The notes beneath the pieces are model-generated. The model had not been told where the DNA came from and searched no databases. It saw only the letters and a program-made list of their open reading frames with translations. This document shows, one piece after another, positions 61,251-64,000 of a stretch of 64,000 nucleotides of DNA (position 1 is the stretch's first letter; the number at the start of each line of letters is the position of its first letter). The DNA comes from Acidobacteriota bacterium (GTDB taxonomy: Bacteria; Acidobacteriota; Polarisedimenticolia; Gp22-AA2), in assembly GCA_003223135.1 (NCBI GenBank), contig QHXX01000019.1, positions 1 to 64,000 on the forward strand, read 5' to 3'. The position numbers and the translations under genes were made by a program.

Positions 61251-63134
61251 ATGCCCGCGCGGCCGCGCATCATCCTGCATGTCGACATGGACGCGTTCTA
61301 CGCCGCCGTCGAGGTGCGCGAAAATCCTCTGCTTTCGGGGAAACCTTTGATCATCGGGCACAAGGGGCCGCGCGGCGTGGTGTCGACCTGCTCGTACGAG
61401 GCGAGGCCCTACGGCGTGCGCTCGGCGATGCCGTCGGTCGTCGCCATGCGGCTCTGCCCGCAGGCGACCTGGCTGCCCGGGCGGATGGGGCTCTACATCG
61501 AGGTGTCGCGGCAGATCCGGAGAGTCCTCGAGGATTTCACTCCCCTGGTCGAGCCGCTGTCGATCGACGAGGCGTTTTTGGACCTGACGGGCGTGGTGGC
61601 CGATCTGCGCGGCGGCGCCGAGGCGGCGCGGCGCCTGAAGAACAGGATCCGGGCGGACCAGGGGCTCACGGCCTCGGTCGGCGTGGCCCCGACCAAGTTT
61701 CTGGCGAAAGTCGCTTCGGACCTCGAGAAGCCGGATGGTCTGGTCGTCTTCCCGCTCGAAGACATCCCGAAGCGCCTGTGGCCGCTGCCGGTCGAGAGGC
61801 TCTGGGGCGTCGGGCCGAAATCGGCGGCGCGGCTGCACGGCCTCGGGCTGCGCACCATCAGGGATCTCGTCGAAGCCGGCGAAGACCGGCTGATGGAGAC
61901 ATTGGGCGAGGGATCCACGCGACACCTCGTGTCTCTGGCCCGGGGCGAGGATCCGCGCGCCGTTCTCCCCGACCGCGAGTCGAAATCCATCTCGGAAGAG
62001 CGCACCTTCGCCGTCGATCTGCGCGACGGGGACCGCATCGAAGCCGAGCTTCTGGAGCGGTCGGAGGGAGTGGCGCGCGAGCTGCGGCGCGAAGGACTGA
62101 CGGGTCGCACGGTGCGCCTCAAGGTCCGCACCGGCGATTTCGTGACCTGGACGCGGGCGCTGACCCTGGCCGCACCGACCTGTCTGACGGAAGAGATTTA
62201 CGCCGCGGCGTGCGACCTGTTCCGGTCGCGCATCCGCCTGGGCGGCCGGGGGGTGCGTCTTCTGGGCGTCGGCGTCACGAGCCTCCTGCCGCCCGGCGCG
62301 GGCCAGCTCGATCTCTTCGCCGACGAGACCCGGGCGCACCGTGAGCCGGCGCCGGAGATCCGTCTATTCGCTGGGGAGGCCCGGCTCCGGACCGGCGTCC
62401 GGCACCGCGCCCAGTCCCGCCGAGAGGCAATTGAGGAAGGCGCTCAGGGCCGTGACCTGCACGGCTTCCAGGATCTGCTGATCGCTGAAGCCGTGGCGGC
62501 GCAGCGCCTCGATGTCGTCCCGCGAGATCCTGTCGGGCCGGCGCGTCAGCGTCTCCGCGAAGTCGAGAAGCGCCTTGTCGGTCTCGGGGACATTCGCCGA
62601 GCGGTGATCGGCGGCCAGCTCGTCCGGATCGATGTCGGTGAAGCCGAGATGCCGCAGCATCTCGCTGTGGGCGCTCACGCAATAGGAGTTGAGGTTGGCC
62701 GCCGACACCACGAGCATGATGCATTCCTTCTGGCGCCGCGACAGGGCCCCCTCGCGGTTCAGGATGGAGCCGACCAGGACGGTCTCCGTCTCGACGACGT
62801 CCGGCCGCAGCGTCTGGGCGCGGAACAGGTTCGGAACGTACCCGAACGCCTGACGGAAGGCGACGAACGGGGCGAACACGTTCTCATCCAGGGGCACCTC
62901 GCGCAGGAAGCTCATGACTCCTCCTCGCCCGAACCCGCGCGGCCGGGGCCCGCGGCGCGGATCTTTGCCATGATCTTGGCGGAGAACTTCGAAGGCAGCT
63001 CGAACGACCGACACCCCGTGACGATCTTCACGGTCTGCCTGGCGGAGTCGGCCACGACCTTGCACGGGCGGCATTCGGCAAGGTGCTCCTCCAGCTCGCG
63101 ACGCAGGTCGACGCTCACCTCGTCGTCCAGGTAA
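61251..63134 (+). CDS. dinB: Y-family DNA polymerase IV with abnormal 3' read-through
   Basis: The frame opens 19 nt after thiD. Residues 1-370 are a full DinB core: HVDMDAFYAAVEVRENP (first metal Asp), VSTCSYEARPYGVRSAM, SIDEAFLDLTGV (second acidic pair), ASVGVAPTKFLAKVASD, LWGVGPKSAARL and LGVGVTSLLPPGAGQLDLFA. The usual ending of about 25-30 residues (a RIRDRFG-like helix) is missing. After QLDLFADETRAH the ORF has no stop and continues antisense through two convergent genes, giving about 255 meaningless residues. The DinB homology therefore ends near 62360 and the polymerase lacks its C-terminal tail. Translesion activity could persist if the core folds. The start has only weak ribosome binding sequence. 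Confidence 0.85.
   Translation: MPARPRIILHVDMDAFYAAVEVRENPLLSGKPLIIGHKGPRGVVSTCSYEARPYGVRSAMPSVVAMRLCPQATWLPGRMGLYIEVSRQIRRVLEDFTPLVEPLSIDEAFLDLTGVVADLRGGAEAARRLKNRIRADQGLTASVGVAPTKFLAKVASDLEKPDGLVVFPLEDIPKRLWPLPVERLWGVGPKSAARLHGLGLRTIRDLVEAGEDRLMETLGEGSTRHLVSLARGEDPRAVLPDRESKSISEERTFAVDLRDGDRIEAELLERSEGVARELRREGLTGRTVRLKVRTGDFVTWTRALTLAAPTCLTEEIYAAACDLFRSRIRLGGRGVRLLGVGVTSLLPPGAGQLDLFADETRAHREPAPEIRLFAGEARLRTGVRHRAQSRREAIEEGAQGRDLHGFQDLLIAEAVAAQRLDVVPRDPVGPARQRLREVEKRLVGLGDIRRAVIGGQLVRIDVGEAEMPQHLAVGAHAIGVEVGRRHHEHDAFLLAPRQGPLAVQDGADQDGLRLDDVRPQRLGAEQVRNVPERLTEGDERGEHVLIQGHLAQEAHDSSSPEPARPGPAARIFAMILAENFEGSSNDRHPVTIFTVCLAESATTLHGRHSARCSSSSRRRSTLTSSSR
62364..62915 (-). CDS. AhpD-like peroxidase-related protein (carboxymuconolactone decarboxylase superfamily)
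   Basis: 183 residues from ATG 62915 after GAGGAGGAGTC, overlapping the anti-sigma TGA (ATGA). VAFRQAFGYVPNLFRAQ and LSRRQKECIMLVVSAAN lead to LNSYCVSAHSEML, the active-site region of peroxidase-related CMD proteins. Typical members have CxxCxxxAH; here the first Cys is missing and only one Cys with the His (YCVSAH) remains. DIEALRRHGFSDQQILEAVQ is the usual follow-on helix. It is coupled to the ECF sigma factor and zinc anti-sigma factor, so it is probably a member of their regulon (oxidative stress). It overlaps the read-through tail of dinB on the other strand. Confidence 0.88.
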   Translation of the reverse strand: MSFLREVPLDENVFAPFVAFRQAFGYVPNLFRAQTLRPDVVETETVLVGSILNREGALSRRQKECIMLVVSAANLNSYCVSAHSEMLRHLGFTDIDPDELAADHRSANVPETDKALLDFAETLTRRPDRISRDDIEALRRHGFSDQQILEAVQVTALSAFLNCLSAGLGAVPDAGPEPGLPSE

Positions 63135-63172
63135 TTGCCCAGCTCCTCGAGCAGGTCCTTGCAGCTAAGCAT
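62912..63172 (-). CDS. Zinc-type anti-sigma factor (zf-HC2/ZAS)
   Basis: 86 residues. CKDLLEELGNYLDDEVSVDL precedes LEEHLAECRPC, an HxxxCxxC zinc-binding ZAS motif that in RsrA-type factors senses thiol oxidation. There is no membrane helix, so it is cytoplasmic. It overlaps the sigma factor stop by 8 nt and the AhpD-like start by 4 nt, so the three genes are translationally coupled. It should hold the adjacent sigma factor in check. Confidence 0.9.
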   Translation of the reverse strand: MLSCKDLLEELGNYLDDEVSVDLRRELEEHLAECRPCKVVADSARQTVKIVTGCRSFELPSKFSAKIMAKIRAAGPGRAGSGEEES

Positions 63173-63854
63173 GGCCGGCCTCTCCGTCGGGCCGCGACTT
63201 CTGCCGGAAGTACGGCGCCAGCGCCTCGCGCAGCATCAGGCGGCCCCGCAGGAGACGTGTCTTCAAGGTCGCCACGTTCAGCCCGAGCGCCGCGGCCGCC
63301 TCCTGGGTGTCGAGCTGCTCCAGGTCGCGCAGCATCACCACGACCCTGTACTTCGCGGGCAGCTTCATGATCTCCTTCTCCACGATCTCGCGCATCTCGG
63401 CCCGCGAGTACAGCCGCTCCGGGTCTTCCTCCCACGGCCGGATGCTGCGCGGACGGAACCTCTCCTCATCCTCGGCGTCCCACTCGACCAGACTCTTTTG
63501 GACCTTGCTCCTGCGGCGGCGCAGGATCTCCAGCCCCTCGTTCATGGCGATGCGCGTCAGCCAGGACGAGAACTTCGAATCGCCATGGAACTCGCCGATG
63601 TGCTGGTAGGCCTTCACAAACGTGTTCTGCATCCCATCCTCGGCGTCCGCCTCGTTCCCGGTCATCCCGAGGAGAACCCGGTACACCCGCCGCCCGTGGC
63701 GCTTGACCAGCGCCTCGAAGGCCTCCAGGTCCCCCGTTTGCGCCCGCGCCACGTCCGGCGCGTCCGGGTCCTTACGGAGGACCGCCTCCACGGGAACCGG
63801 GGCGGCATCGAGAGATGGTGAATCCATGGGCGGGGTCCCTTTGGGGGGCTCCAT
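63165..63854 (-). CDS. ECF sigma factor (RpoE-like)
   Basis: 229 residues from ATG 63854 (AAAGGG upstream); ATG 63827 (MDSPSLDAAP) is an alternative. Region 2 is FEALVKRHGRRVYRVLLGM, DAEDGMQNTFVKAYQHIGEF and SSWLTRIAMNEGLEILRRRR. Region 4 is LPAKYRVVVMLRDLEQLDTQ and AAAALGLNVATLKTRLLRGR. It is followed by the zinc anti-sigma factor and the AhpD-like peroxidase, the usual layout of a redox-responsive SigR/RpoE-type unit. A TTGCTC-N16-TACACT promoter lies upstream. Confidence 0.95.
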   Translation of the reverse strand: MEPPKGTPPMDSPSLDAAPVPVEAVLRKDPDAPDVARAQTGDLEAFEALVKRHGRRVYRVLLGMTGNEADAEDGMQNTFVKAYQHIGEFHGDSKFSSWLTRIAMNEGLEILRRRRSKVQKSLVEWDAEDEERFRPRSIRPWEEDPERLYSRAEMREIVEKEIMKLPAKYRVVVMLRDLEQLDTQEAAAALGLNVATLKTRLLRGRLMLREALAPYFRQKSRPDGEAGHA

Positions 63855-63933
63855 TTCGTTTGTGCCCTTTCTGACGGTCGCGGCCGCCCGAAGGTTTCGC
63901 GCCGAGAGAGTTCTTTTCCGTGGGTGCGCTGCC

Positions 63934-63961
63934 AGTGTAACCTCAAGTCGCCCCGGAGCAA
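63934..63961 (-). promoter_or_regulatory. Possible promoter of the ECF sigma operon
   Basis: On the minus strand, TTGCTC (63961-63956), 16-nt spacer, TACACT (63939-63934), with a leader of about 70 nt to the ATG at 63854. The -35 is identical to that of thiD, so it looks housekeeping rather than ECF-type. Confidence 0.35.
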
Positions 63962-64000
63962 CAGGGGGAGTCCTCAACTCGAAATCCCCCTTCGCCTTCG

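Overview
The window is GC-rich (roughly two thirds G+C) and gene-dense, with many secreted proteins, histidine kinases and response regulators and a mixture of Shine-Dalgarno-led and apparently leaderless genes. I saw no tRNA, rRNA, insertion sequence, phage gene or CRISPR array. The style (kelch and beta-helix exported proteins, MopE/thrombospondin-3 calcium repeats, DUF11 giants, PatA/DUF4388 proteins) fits an environmental Gram-negative bacterium, possibly Acidobacteriota or a related deep lineage. That placement is inference only; no phylogenetic marker is present.

Layout. 1-6041 (minus): a partial beta-helix protein, a frameshifted kelch protein coupled to a stand-alone receiver protein, and an APC permease. 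6183-13376 (plus): a DUF4388 protein, a GT-C type membrane glycosyltransferase, a secreted S9 peptidase and a secreted repeat protein of unknown family. 13418-36464 (minus): the centrepiece, a tightly packed five-gene block made of a winged-helix/REC/GAF/HD regulator, a 5,422-residue envelope giant (about 29 DUF11-type modules, SdrD_B-like domain, OmpA-like domain, C-terminal beta-barrel), a FecR-domain protein, a transmembrane histidine kinase and a receiver protein whose C-terminus resembles the non-ATPase part of Ycf46. I read it as one envelope-sensing and surface-assembly unit.

36850-39114 (plus) is a REC-REC-GGDEF-EAL protein diverging from that block. 39128-48408 (minus) holds a sigma-54 activator without a sensor domain, a pair of nucleoside-recognition (Gate) membrane proteins, two lipoprotein-like proteins with cohesin-like folds and a 1,880-residue subtilase that ends in dockerin-like loops, which suggests a surface cohesin/dockerin pairing. 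48586-56123 is ordinary accessory metabolism and regulation: EamA exporter, histidine phosphatase, GST, cyclophilin-like protein, a cupin-like/GNAT pair divergent from a MocR regulator, a DUF4139 protein and a small secreted protein. 55623-63854 holds a large hybrid kinase whose 3' end is joined to a decapitated ArsC-like gene, thiE-thiD, dinB with a lost 3' end, and an ECF sigma / zinc anti-sigma / AhpD-like operon.

Three places (about 1560, 56460 and 62365) look like frameshifts or junctions. They could be genome decay or assembly error.
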